Source of the DNA: Ketobacter alkanivorans
GTDB taxonomy: Bacteria > Pseudomonadota > Gammaproteobacteria > Pseudomonadales > Ketobacteraceae
Direction of reading: 5' to 3'
Length of the DNA stretch: 64,000 nucleotides
Assembly: GCF_002863865.1 (NCBI RefSeq)
Contig: NZ_CP022684.1
Location: 4,097,990 to 4,161,989 of the forward strand
Positions 45,920 to 53,884 of the stretch are shown piece after piece. Made by a program: the position numbers and the translations under genes. The notes below the pieces were generated by a model. That model saw nothing but the letters and a program-made list of their open reading frames with translations, did no database searches and was not told where the DNA came from. Positions within the stretch are counted from its first letter, which is position 1. Each line of letters starts with the position of its first letter.

Positions 45920-48004
45920 TTCGCTATTCGTTGTTTGTCGTTCCACAGGCTGTTTGCTTTTCTTTCTGGTCGATTGTTCTGGCTTTTCCCTTGGTTGCGG
46001 AGGTGCCTCGCGCACTACCTGATAGCTCAGGTTGACAATGCTCTCTGAGATTTTTGGGAACGCGTAGTAGCTTGCTAAGGCCGCCCGACCTAATGGCCCG
46101 ACCTTGCGCTTGTTGCGAGTAATGATGATGTCCAACATCCAATCTACGGCTTTCTCTGGTGACATGGCCGGGGTGTAATCGTAGATTTTGGTGGGCTCAA
46201 TCATGGGGGTGCGCACCAACGGATAATTGATGGTGGATACGGTTACACCAGTGTGAGCCAGTTCATTGGCGGCTACCCAGCTCCAGCCCTCCAATGCCCA
46301 TTTTGAGCCAAGGTAGGCCGAGAAGCGGGCTGGGTTGGCTTGAATGCCCACAGTGGAAACATTAATGATATGGCCGTCACCTCGCTGCATCATTCCGGGC
46401 AGAAGATTCAGGGCCATACGTACAGACCCAAAGTAGTTTAGCTGCATGGTGCGTTCGTAATCGTGAAACCGATCCAGGCTGTATTTGATTGAGCGTCGTA
46501 TTGAGCGGCCTGCGTTATTGATCAGGATATCCACGCCGCCGTGGTTGGAGATGACTTGCTGACACAGGCGATCCACATCGTCGCCATCTGCCAGGTTGCC
46601 CGTGTAAACGAAGGCTTTACCGCCGGCACGTTGAATAGCGTCCGCTATGGTGTCCAACTTATCTTTAGAGCGGGCCACCAACAGCAAGGTTGCACCGGCC
46701 TCGGCTAGCTGCTGCGCAACTTGTGCGCCAATTCCGGAGCTGGCCCCGGTGAGCAGAATAGTCTTACCATCTACTCGTTCCTGCAGAGCCGTCCGTGATT
46801 GGAACAGGCTTTTCGCATTCCACTTCCAATGATCCTGGGCTCGCTGCAAGTACGGGCGTAATTTCGGCTTGCGAAATAATACTTTGTCGGCCTCAGGCTG
46901 AGGCGCGGTGGAGGCTTTGGTTTGGGGTGAAAGATGCTGCCGCCAGTATTGCCATAACGCGGGCATGTACTGCTTCAGGTCTGGCGGGGTAATGCCTGAG
47001 CCTGCCAGCGCCTGGGCTGCGTTGCGGCGGTCAAAGGTGGTTTGATAGGTAATAAAGCTAAGCGCTTCTGGAGCGATATCCATACTTAGCAACAGCTTCT
47101 GAACCAGCTTTTGCTGCGCCAATGTAGGGATGGTGGATTCCGGAAGTTTATTCAGAATCTTATTGGGCAGTTGCCAGCGGAAGCCAGGTAAGTCGGAGGT
47201 GTCTGCAATCAGGTTGACCAGCTCACCCAGTGAGTAGTGCTGTGGATCTGTGAGGTTGAAGCACTGGCCATCCAGGTTGGGTTGATGAGCAATATAAACC
47301 ATGGATTGAGCAACGTAGTCCACAGGCACAATGTTGAATTGGCCACCCTCGATGCCTGGAATCGGTGTCCATTTCGGTAGCCAGCGGCCGATGATTTCCA
47401 GCAGTTGGAATAGGTAATAAGGGCCGTCGACTTTGTCCATCTCGCCACTTTGGGAATGGCCAACCACCATAGATGGTCGGTAAATACGAAAGGGCACCTT
47501 GGCTTCATCCCGCACGCATTTTTCGGCCAAATGCTTGGTGAGGAAGTAAGGATTGGTGAAATGGGTGCCTTGGTCAAACATGTCCTCTGTGAACTGGCCT
47601 GGGTATTGGCCCGCTACGGCGATGGAGCTGACATGGTGGAAGCATCCCACCTGCAGGGTGTGCGCCGCCTGCAGCGTATGGCGGGTGCCTTCCACGTTGG
47701 CCTGCTGCTGAGCATTGGCATCGGCTTTCAGATCATAAATAGCCGCAACGTGAAACAGATGGTTTATCTGTCCTTTTAGCGGTTCTGCGTCTTCTGGGCT
47801 GATGCCCAGTCCGGGCTGGGTCAGGTCGCCGCTGATGGCGTGCAAGCGTTCTGCGGATTTGCCGAGCTGTAGCTTTACCTTATCCAGCTTATGCTCTGAG
47901 CCGGTGCGAACTACCGCATACACGGTGGCTTGGGGTTGCTTCAGCAGTTCTTCCACCACAAAGCGGCCTATAAAGCCGGTGGCACCGGTAATCAGGTAGT
48001 TCAT
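45908..48004 (-). CDS. Long fatty acyl-CoA reductase (two-domain SDR, Maqu_2507 type)
   Basis: 698 residues from the ATG at 48004 (GGAAG upstream). The N-terminal half is an extended SDR (MNYLITGATGFIGRFVVEELL; FHHVSSIAVAGQYPG; PFRIYRPSMVVGHSQSGEMD). The C-terminal half (from about 400) is a classical SDR (TGASSGIGAQVAQQL; NNAGRSIRRSI; YLGSKWALEGW). This arrangement and the shared blocks match the Marinobacter long acyl-CoA reductase that makes fatty alcohols for wax esters. The tail after about 670 is lysine/glutamine-rich. It overlaps the 3' end of the EAL gene by 12 bp, tail to tail. Confidence 0.9.
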   Translation of the reverse strand: MNYLITGATGFIGRFVVEELLKQPQATVYAVVRTGSEHKLDKVKLQLGKSAERLHAISGDLTQPGLGISPEDAEPLKGQINHLFHVAAIYDLKADANAQQQANVEGTRHTLQAAHTLQVGCFHHVSSIAVAGQYPGQFTEDMFDQGTHFTNPYFLTKHLAEKCVRDEAKVPFRIYRPSMVVGHSQSGEMDKVDGPYYLFQLLEIIGRWLPKWTPIPGIEGGQFNIVPVDYVAQSMVYIAHQPNLDGQCFNLTDPQHYSLGELVNLIADTSDLPGFRWQLPNKILNKLPESTIPTLAQQKLVQKLLLSMDIAPEALSFITYQTTFDRRNAAQALAGSGITPPDLKQYMPALWQYWRQHLSPQTKASTAPQPEADKVLFRKPKLRPYLQRAQDHWKWNAKSLFQSRTALQERVDGKTILLTGASSGIGAQVAQQLAEAGATLLLVARSKDKLDTIADAIQRAGGKAFVYTGNLADGDDVDRLCQQVISNHGGVDILINNAGRSIRRSIKYSLDRFHDYERTMQLNYFGSVRMALNLLPGMMQRGDGHIINVSTVGIQANPARFSAYLGSKWALEGWSWVAANELAHTGVTVSTINYPLVRTPMIEPTKIYDYTPAMSPEKAVDWMLDIIITRNKRKVGPLGRAALASYYAFPKISESIVNLSYQVVREAPPQPREKPEQSTRKKSKQPVERQTTNSESGR

Positions 48005-48028
48005 AGTGTCTTCCATCGATAGATAAAG

Positions 48029-48042
48029 CTAACAAGTGTTAG
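48029..48042. promoter_or_regulatory. Operator-like site 1 between FAR and its TetR regulator
   Basis: CTAACAAGTGTTAG, an inverted repeat with 6-bp arms and a 2-bp centre, 24 bp before the FAR start. The AACA...TGTT form resembles the sites of FabR/DesT-type TetR proteins. A similar copy lies at 48119-48136. Confidence 0.5.
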
Positions 48043-48118
48043 TTAAGTTAATGTGCAGTTAAGCCCTTGTCAACCTGGGCTTGGTATAAAAAATTGTTCA
48101 TTCCTATATTGAAGGATA

Positions 48119-48136
48119 AACTAACAGCTGTTTGTT
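48119..48136. promoter_or_regulatory. Operator-like site 2 before the TetR gene
   Basis: AACTAACAGCTGTTTGTT, symmetric at 8 of 9 base pairs, with the same AACA/TGTT core as site 1. It lies 17 bp before the regulator start codon. A possible promoter (TTGGTA at 48081, TATATT at 48105, 18-bp spacer) lies just upstream. Confidence 0.5.
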
Positions 48137-48153
48137 CAAAAAAAGGCCAGCAG

Positions 48154-48786
48154 ATGAATCAAGTCAGCACCCGAAACACCCGCTCCGATCGCAAGGAGGC
48201 TTCCCGGCGACGGATACTGGCCGCTGCCATGCAGCTGGTGGAAGAGGGGCGTTCGCCGGATGCACTAGGGCTGCGGGAGGTAGCTCGTATGGCCGGTATG
48301 GCGGCACCCTCCCTGTATAACCACTTCGCCGATATGGATGAATTAGGGTTGGCGTTGGTGGACGATTGTCTGATCCGGTTGCGGGCGGTGGCCCGTGGTG
48401 CCCGTAAAGAGATTATCAACAATGACACGGCAGTGGCCCTGAAAAGCCTGTTGCTGCAGTTTTCCGGCGCGGTAGCCCATTTCGAGCCGCAGTTGCGTCT
48501 GCTGATCATGCAGTGGTTCAACGTTAACCCCGAATATCGGCGCATTATCCGCCGTGAGCTTTCCATTATGCGCCGTGAGATGGCGGTGGACATGCGAGAC
48601 GCTGCCGCTGGCCGGGGGCTGGCCAATCATGAATATGAGCTGGAGTCCGATACGATCTTTTCCTTGTTGATTACTTTCGTTCTGAATGCCCTTGATCTAA
48701 GTAAGGAAAAGCGTGAGCAGCGCCTGCTTATTTTAGAGCGCCAGATACTGATGGTCGTGATGGGCAGTCGCGCCCTCAACGTCTGA
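48154..48786 (+). CDS. TetR regulator, FabR/DesT-like
   Basis: 210 residues from the ATG at 48154. The helix-turn-helix RRRILAAAMQLVEEGRSPDALGLREVARMAGMAAPSLYNHFADMDELGLALVDDCLIRLR is very close to FabR and DesT, regulators that sense the ratio of saturated and unsaturated acyl-CoA. Divergent from the fatty acyl-CoA reductase gene with two matching operator-like sites between, which suggests it controls FAR and itself in response to acyl chains. Confidence 0.85.
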   Translation: MNQVSTRNTRSDRKEASRRRILAAAMQLVEEGRSPDALGLREVARMAGMAAPSLYNHFADMDELGLALVDDCLIRLRAVARGARKEIINNDTAVALKSLLLQFSGAVAHFEPQLRLLIMQWFNVNPEYRRIIRRELSIMRREMAVDMRDAAAGRGLANHEYELESDTIFSLLITFVLNALDLSKEKREQRLLILERQILMVVMGSRALNV

Positions 48787-48901
48787 ATGCCTGTTGATAC
48801 GGGCCGCTTCCTGATATTCTATGCACCCTTAAACAAGCTTCGAATCATCAGGCACCCCAGCCTGAATTTTGCTAACAGACAGTAAAGCAGGAGAGCACCA
48901 C

Positions 48902-50755
48902 ATGCCGGCGTATCGTTCCAAAACCTCCACCCAAGGTCGTAATATGGCGGGCGCTCGTGCCCTGTGGCGGGCCACCGGTATGAAGGATGGCGATTTCCAG
49001 AAGCCGATTATTGCGGTGGCCAACTCATTCACCCAGTTTGTACCAGGGCATGTGCATCTTAAGGATCTGGGCCAGTTAGTGTGTCGGGAGATCGAAAAGG
49101 CAGGCGGCGTGGCTAAAGAGTTTAATACCATCGCGGTGGACGATGGTATTGCCATGGGACACGACGGCATGCTCTACAGTTTGCCCAGCCGCGAAATCAT
49201 TGCCGATTCCGTTGAATACATGGTGAATGCTCACTGTGCCGATGCCTTGGTGTGTATTTCCAACTGCGACAAGATCACCCCGGGAATGCTGATGGCTGCC
49301 CTGCGTCTTAATATCCCGGTGATTTTTGTGTCCGGTGGCCCAATGGAGGCGGGGAAAACCAAACTGGCCGATAAAATCATCAAGCTGGATCTGGTGGACG
49401 CCATGGTGGCAGCCGCAGACCCCAATATCACCGATGAAGAGGCGGACATGTACGAGCGCAGCGCCTGCCCGACCTGTGGCTCCTGCTCCGGCATGTTTAC
49501 CGCTAACTCCATGAACTGTTTGACCGAGGCGCTGGGTTTATCTCTGCCCGGCAACGGCACCACTCTGGCCACGCACAAAGATCGTGAGCGCCTGTTTCTG
49601 GAAGCCGGTCGCAGTATCGTGGGCATCACCAAGCGTTATTACGAGCAGGATGACGAAAGCGTGTTGCCGCGCTCCATTGCCAGTGTAAAAGCCTTTGAAA
49701 ACGCCACCACTTTGGATATCGCCATGGGCGGCTCTACCAACACCATCCTGCACTTGATGGCGGCGGCCCAGGAAGGTGAAGTGGATTTCGGCATGGCCGA
49801 TATTGATCGACTGTCCCGCAAGGTGCCGCAGTTGTGTAAGGTCGCGCCCAATACGCCGCAGTATCACATCGAAGACGTGCACCGTGCCGGTGGCATCATG
49901 GGTATTCTGGGCGAACTCAATCGTGCGGGTCTGTTGAACGCCGATGTGCCTACGATCCATGCGCCTACCATGGCGGATGCCCTGGCCAAGTGGGACATCA
50001 CTGTGACCGATGACGAAGCTGTACATACCTTCTTTAAAGCGGGGCCAGCTGGCATTCCTACTCAGCAGGCTTTCAGCCAGGATTGCCGTTGGGATTCCGT
50101 GGATGCGGATCGTGCCAACGGCTGTATCCGTTCATTGGAGCATGCCTATTCCCGCGAAGGCGGTTTGGCAGTATTGACGGGCAATATCGCCCTTAACGGC
50201 TGCGTGGTGAAAACCGCAGGTGTGGATGAAAGCATTCACGTGTTTGAAGGCCCGGCCCGTATTTTCGAAAGTCAGGATTCTGCGGTGAAAGGCATTTTGG
50301 GTGACGAAGTTCAGCCCGGTGAGGTCGTGATTATTCGTTACGAAGGCCCCAAAGGTGGCCCCGGTATGCAGGAAATGCTGTACCCCACCAGTTATTTGAA
50401 ATCAAAAGGCCTGGGCAAGCATTGTGCGTTGCTGACCGATGGCCGTTTTTCTGGAGGTACCTCCGGTTTGTCTATCGGCCATGTGTCGCCGGAAGCAGCA
50501 TCCGGCGGTGCCATTGGCTTGGTGGAGCCTGGTGACCTTATTAAAATCGACATCCCCAATCGCACCATCGATGTGCTGCTGACCGATGAACAGCTGGCAG
50601 AGCGTCGTGCCGCAATGGACGCCAAGGGCAAGGATGGTTGGAAGCCTGCGGAGCAGCGCACCCGTAAAGTCAGTACTGCCTTGCGTGCTTATGCTGCGTT
50701 AGCAACCAGTGCGGATCGTGGTGGTGTGAGGGATCTTTCCCAGATCGAGCAGTAA
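48902..50755 (+). CDS. ilvD: Dihydroxy-acid dehydratase
   Basis: Iron-sulfur enzyme common to valine, leucine and isoleucine synthesis. 617 residues from the ATG at 48902 with AGGAG upstream (the frame extends to a TTG at 48869 but that start lacks a site). Cluster cysteines are visible in [10 protein letters not shown] and [19 protein letters not shown], and the active-site region [16 protein letters not shown] is intact. Length equals the E. coli enzyme within one residue. Confidence 0.97.
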   Translation: MPAYRSKTSTQGRNMAGARALWRATGMKDGDFQKPIIAVANSFTQFVPGHVHLKDLGQLVCREIEKAGGVAKEFNTIAVDDGIAMGHDGMLYSLPSREIIADSVEYMVNAHCADALVCISNCDKITPGMLMAALRLNIPVIFVSGGPMEAGKTKLADKIIKLDLVDAMVAAADPNITDEEADMYERSACPTCGSCSGMFTANSMNCLTEALGLSLPGNGTTLATHKDRERLFLEAGRSIVGITKRYYEQDDESVLPRSIASVKAFENATTLDIAMGGSTNTILHLMAAAQEGEVDFGMADIDRLSRKVPQLCKVAPNTPQYHIEDVHRAGGIMGILGELNRAGLLNADVPTIHAPTMADALAKWDITVTDDEAVHTFFKAGPAGIPTQQAFSQDCRWDSVDADRANGCIRSLEHAYSREGGLAVLTGNIALNGCVVKTAGVDESIHVFEGPARIFESQDSAVKGILGDEVQPGEVVIIRYEGPKGGPGMQEMLYPTSYLKSKGLGKHCALLTDGRFSGGTSGLSIGHVSPEAASGGAIGLVEPGDLIKIDIPNRTIDVLLTDEQLAERRAAMDAKGKDGWKPAEQRTRKVSTALRAYAALATSADRGGVRDLSQIEQ

Positions 50756-50774
50756 CAGCGGTATTCTATGCCCA

Positions 50775-50810
50775 CACAAAAACGCCCCGCATCTGTGGGG
50801 CGTTTTTGTG
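50775..50810 (+). terminator. Terminator after ilvD
   Basis: Perfect 14-bp arms (50775-50788 and 50797-50810) with an 8-base loop; the right arm includes a run of five T and the left a run of five A, so it may act in both directions. Confidence 0.92.
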
Positions 50811-50922
50811 TCAGTAAAACGTGAAACCGATTCTCGACAGATATTGATCTGGGTGTATTGCGTGACTGAGTGACTGTGTTATAAAAGTTGTTCATTAATA
50901 TAAAGGATTGGATCTGTTCGTT

Positions 50923-51807
50923 ATGTCTGCATCACAAGCCGGAATTCTGCAACCCGTACCCAAGGTGGCCCGTCATCTGATTTTTACCCACTCATTGGAG
51001 AGCGATCCTGTAGAGCAGCTACGTCGCTTGCAGGATGTGGCCGACGGCGACAGCATTGTGGTGGGGCTGGGGCAAAGTCTGTTGCTGCATTTAGGGTGCG
51101 ACGTTAAAGGGATGCAGGATATGCCTGCCCTGTCTGGTTCATCCGTAGAAATACCTTCTACACCGGCCTCCCTGTGGATTTGGCTGCGGGGTGAAGATCG
51201 AGGTGATCTTGTGGTGCAAACCCTGGCGTTGAAGCAGCGCATGGCGGGGGCATTCGAACTGAGGGATGCGGTGGATTGCTTTATGCATCATGACAGCCGC
51301 GACCTTACCGGGTACGAAGACGGCACTGAAAACCCGGAAGGGGAGGACGCCGAGCGCGCGGCGTTGGTGTCCAGCGGTATCGAGGGGCTGGATGGCTCCA
51401 GCTTTGCCTCGATACAGCAATGGTTGCACAACCTTTCTCATTTCCAGGCACTACCACAAACCGAGCAGGACAACATATTCGGGCGTCATCGTGACACCAA
51501 TGAAGAGTTCGATTCTGCCCCCGAATCAGCGCATGTAAAGCGATCCGCGCAGGAAAGTTTTACACCGGAGGCCTTTATGCTGCGTCGTTCCATGCCTTGG
51601 AATAACGCAACCCAGGAAGGCTTGGTGTTTCTTTCGTTCGGGCACAGCTTGGCCGCGTTTGACGCCATTATGCGGCGCATGGTGGGATTGGAAGATGGTA
51701 TCACCGATGGCCTGTTTCGTTTTACCCGGCCGGTAAACGGAGCCTATTTCTGGTGCCCCCCCATGAAAGATGGAAAGTTAAATTTGAGCCTGTTGAAAAT
51801 CAGTTGA
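50923..51807 (+). CDS. Dyp-type haem peroxidase
   Basis: 294 residues from the ATG at 50923. The GXXDG motif is GYEDGTENPEG (distal Asp), followed by the FGRHRDTNEEFDSAPESAHVKR region expected to hold the proximal His, and FLSFGHSLAAFDAIMRRM near the end. No Tat or Sec signal, so cytoplasmic like E. coli YfeX rather than EfeB. Substrate unknown; no encapsulin gene is near. Confidence 0.9.
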   Translation: MSASQAGILQPVPKVARHLIFTHSLESDPVEQLRRLQDVADGDSIVVGLGQSLLLHLGCDVKGMQDMPALSGSSVEIPSTPASLWIWLRGEDRGDLVVQTLALKQRMAGAFELRDAVDCFMHHDSRDLTGYEDGTENPEGEDAERAALVSSGIEGLDGSSFASIQQWLHNLSHFQALPQTEQDNIFGRHRDTNEEFDSAPESAHVKRSAQESFTPEAFMLRRSMPWNNATQEGLVFLSFGHSLAAFDAIMRRMVGLEDGITDGLFRFTRPVNGAYFWCPPMKDGKLNLSLLKIS

Positions 51808-51931
51808 TGTTGTTCGTGTGGTTGAGCGGCTACTCTGTAAACATTTTTCTTCACAAATGTAGAACCGTCTGGTAGCTTTATCAGTGCAGTTGAATAGTAA
51901 AAAATGCACGCACTCCTGACGAGGTTCAGAC

Positions 51932-52117
51932 ATGCAAGCAGAACTGACGCTCAACCTGAAATGCCCCTCCTGTGGATCCCTCACCCCCAAATCCCTGACT
52001 GAAATCAAAGCGCAAAAAGCCTTTGATTGTGAGTGTGGTTTCCATGCGGATTTAACACCCAAGGCCTTGGCCAGGCCAGCTAGACAGCAGCGCGAAAAGC
52101 TGGCTATCCCGGCGTAG
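51932..52117 (+). CDS. Small zinc-ribbon protein
   Basis: 61 residues. Two cysteine pairs, CPSCG (11-15) and CECG, about 20 residues apart, make a four-Cys zinc ribbon. The rest is basic and Ala/Arg-rich. GAGG is 8 bp before the ATG. Function unknown; a nucleic-acid or protein adaptor is possible. Confidence 0.6.
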   Translation: MQAELTLNLKCPSCGSLTPKSLTEIKAQKAFDCECGFHADLTPKALARPARQQREKLAIPA

Positions 52118-52393
52118 AGTCGCTCAGGGCAAATAGCCCGGCGTACCCGGTGGTGTGAACGCTCAACAGAGCTGTGGTTCTGGGGTGTCTTGCCCACTCA
52201 AAATTAACCAAACCCGGTGGATTCTCATTAATTCCCACCTGTGGTAGCCTGCCCCCTTTCAATACCTGCCCAGCATTGTCATGTCACTCATTCGTTCCAG
52301 ACCGTGTTAGACGCCCATTGTTCGGTCAGGCCTGGATCTGAACGAGAACCAGTAAATCTTTTATTCATGCACTTTTGGCTGCGGGAGTAGTAA

Positions 52394-53226
52394 ATGCTCA
52401 GTTATCGACACGGTTTTCACGCAGGCAATCATGGAGATGTGCTCAAACATTGGGTGCAGGTGTTATGTCTGCAGTATCTGAAACAGAAAGATAAGCCGTT
52501 TTTCTATATTGATACCCATGCCGGTGCGGGTATGTATTCCCTAACCGGGCCCTATGCCAAGAAAACCGGCGAGGCCAGCCAGGGTATCGGCCGCCTGTGG
52601 GATCAGAAAAAGTTGCCAGCAGGGCTGCAGGACTACGTCCAAATCGTAAAACAGTGCAATAAAGCCAAACTGGTTCATTACCCCGGCTCGCCCTCTATTG
52701 CGGCTCAGCTGATGCGCGAAGACGATCGCTTGCGCCTGATCGAGATGCACGGCGCGGACAGCGCCACGCTGCAAAAACACTTCGCGCGTGACCGACGGGC
52801 AAAAGTGGTGGAAGGGGATGGCTTTGTTGAGTTAAAAGGGCTGTTGCCGCCCCCAGTCGCCGGGGCTTGGTGTTGATGGATCCCTCTTACGAGGTGAAAA
52901 CCGATTACAGCAAGGTGATCAAGTCCATTAATGAGGGGCTGAAACGCTTTGCGACAGGCCAGTTTCTGGTGTGGTACCCGCTGATCAATTCCGTTAATGC
53001 CCAGCGTTTCTCAGAGCAGTTGCGCAAAATTCCCTGTGAAAGCTGGTTGGATGTTCAACTGCGGGTTAGTCGGCCACCTCAAGGGCATGGCATGTTCGGC
53101 AGCGGCATGTTTGTGATAAATCCGCCCTGGACACTAAAAGAACAACTGGAACAAGGAATGCCAACGCTCACCCAGATACTGGGTCAGGATGATGGTGCGG
53201 AGTGGTTGGTGCAGGTTAGCAGTTAA
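52394..53226 (+). pseudogene. rlmJ: rlmJ, 23S rRNA (adenine-2030-N6)-methyltransferase, interrupted by a frameshift
   Basis: The first frame (52394-52876) gives MLSYRHGFHAGNHGDVLKHW through DTHAGAGMYSL (SAM binding) to LLPPPVAGAWC and stops. The second frame (from within 52855-52870) continues GLVLMDPSYEVKTDY (catalytic DPxY) to the end, WLVQVSS. Together they make one complete RlmJ of about 277 residues. One missing base around the run CCGGGGC at about 52858-52865 explains the break. It may be a sequencing error, since both halves are otherwise well conserved. Confidence 0.88.
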
Positions 53227-53286
53227 CTCTGTTGATGGTTAACTCAGCTGGTATAGATAAAGGCAAATATTCAGAAGGTAAATGCA

Positions 53287-53766
53287 ATGAGTATCACTAA
53301 AGACACCGTGGTTCAATTTCACTACACCCTGACAGAAGGCGAGACGCAACTGGAGAGCACCGCAGGCGGTGACCCCATGGCGTATTTGCATGGCCATGGC
53401 AATATTATTGTCGGCCTGGAAAAGGCGATGGAAGGTAAAGCCCCAGGCGATACCTTTTCGGTAACCGTAGAGCCCGCACAGGCCTATGGTGAACGCAAAG
53501 CGGATGCCTCTCAGCGGATTTCACTGAAACATCTGCAAGGTGCTAAAAAATGGCGGCCGGGCATGATGGCATGGGTAGAGACTGACAAGGGGCAGCGACA
53601 GGTAACCGTGGTGAAAGTTGGCAAATTCAATGCGGATTGCGATCTGAATCACCCATTGGCCGGTAAAACCCTTACATTTGATATAGAAATTATTGAAACT
53701 CGCCCTGCAACGGCAGAAGAAAAGTCTCATGGACACGCTCATGGCGTAGGTGGCCATCACCACTAG
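53287..53766 (+). CDS. slyD: FKBP-type peptidyl-prolyl isomerase, SlyD-like
   Basis: 159 residues. The FKBP core begins DTVVQFHYTL, with the IF (insert-in-flap) chaperone domain between, including VEPAQAYGERKADASQRI and GKTLTFDIEI. It ends in the histidine-rich metal-binding tail HGHAHGVGGHHH, typical of SlyD, which supplies nickel and helps protein folding. About 60 bp after rlmJ. Confidence 0.93.
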   Translation: MSITKDTVVQFHYTLTEGETQLESTAGGDPMAYLHGHGNIIVGLEKAMEGKAPGDTFSVTVEPAQAYGERKADASQRISLKHLQGAKKWRPGMMAWVETDKGQRQVTVVKVGKFNADCDLNHPLAGKTLTFDIEIIETRPATAEEKSHGHAHGVGGHHH

Positions 53767-53833
53767 ACGTGGGCGGCTGAGTTTGGCTCGTAAGTGGATG
53801 CAATCTATGTGGAGTGGGCTACGCTTACAATAG

Positions 53834-53849
53834 GTGGGGCCTTCCCCAC
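53834..53849 (+). terminator. Weak hairpin after slyD
   Basis: GTGGGG (53834-53839) pairs with CCCCAC (53844-53849) over a 4-base loop. No long T run follows, so function as a terminator is uncertain. Confidence 0.3.
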
Positions 53850-53884
53850 TGATTCTTTGTCCACTTTGGGTTTTGCTGTAAAGG

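Noticed and set aside
52867..53226. Second half of rlmJ as an independent gene
   Set aside because: It begins in the middle of the methyltransferase fold and continues the upstream frame; one base shift joins them.
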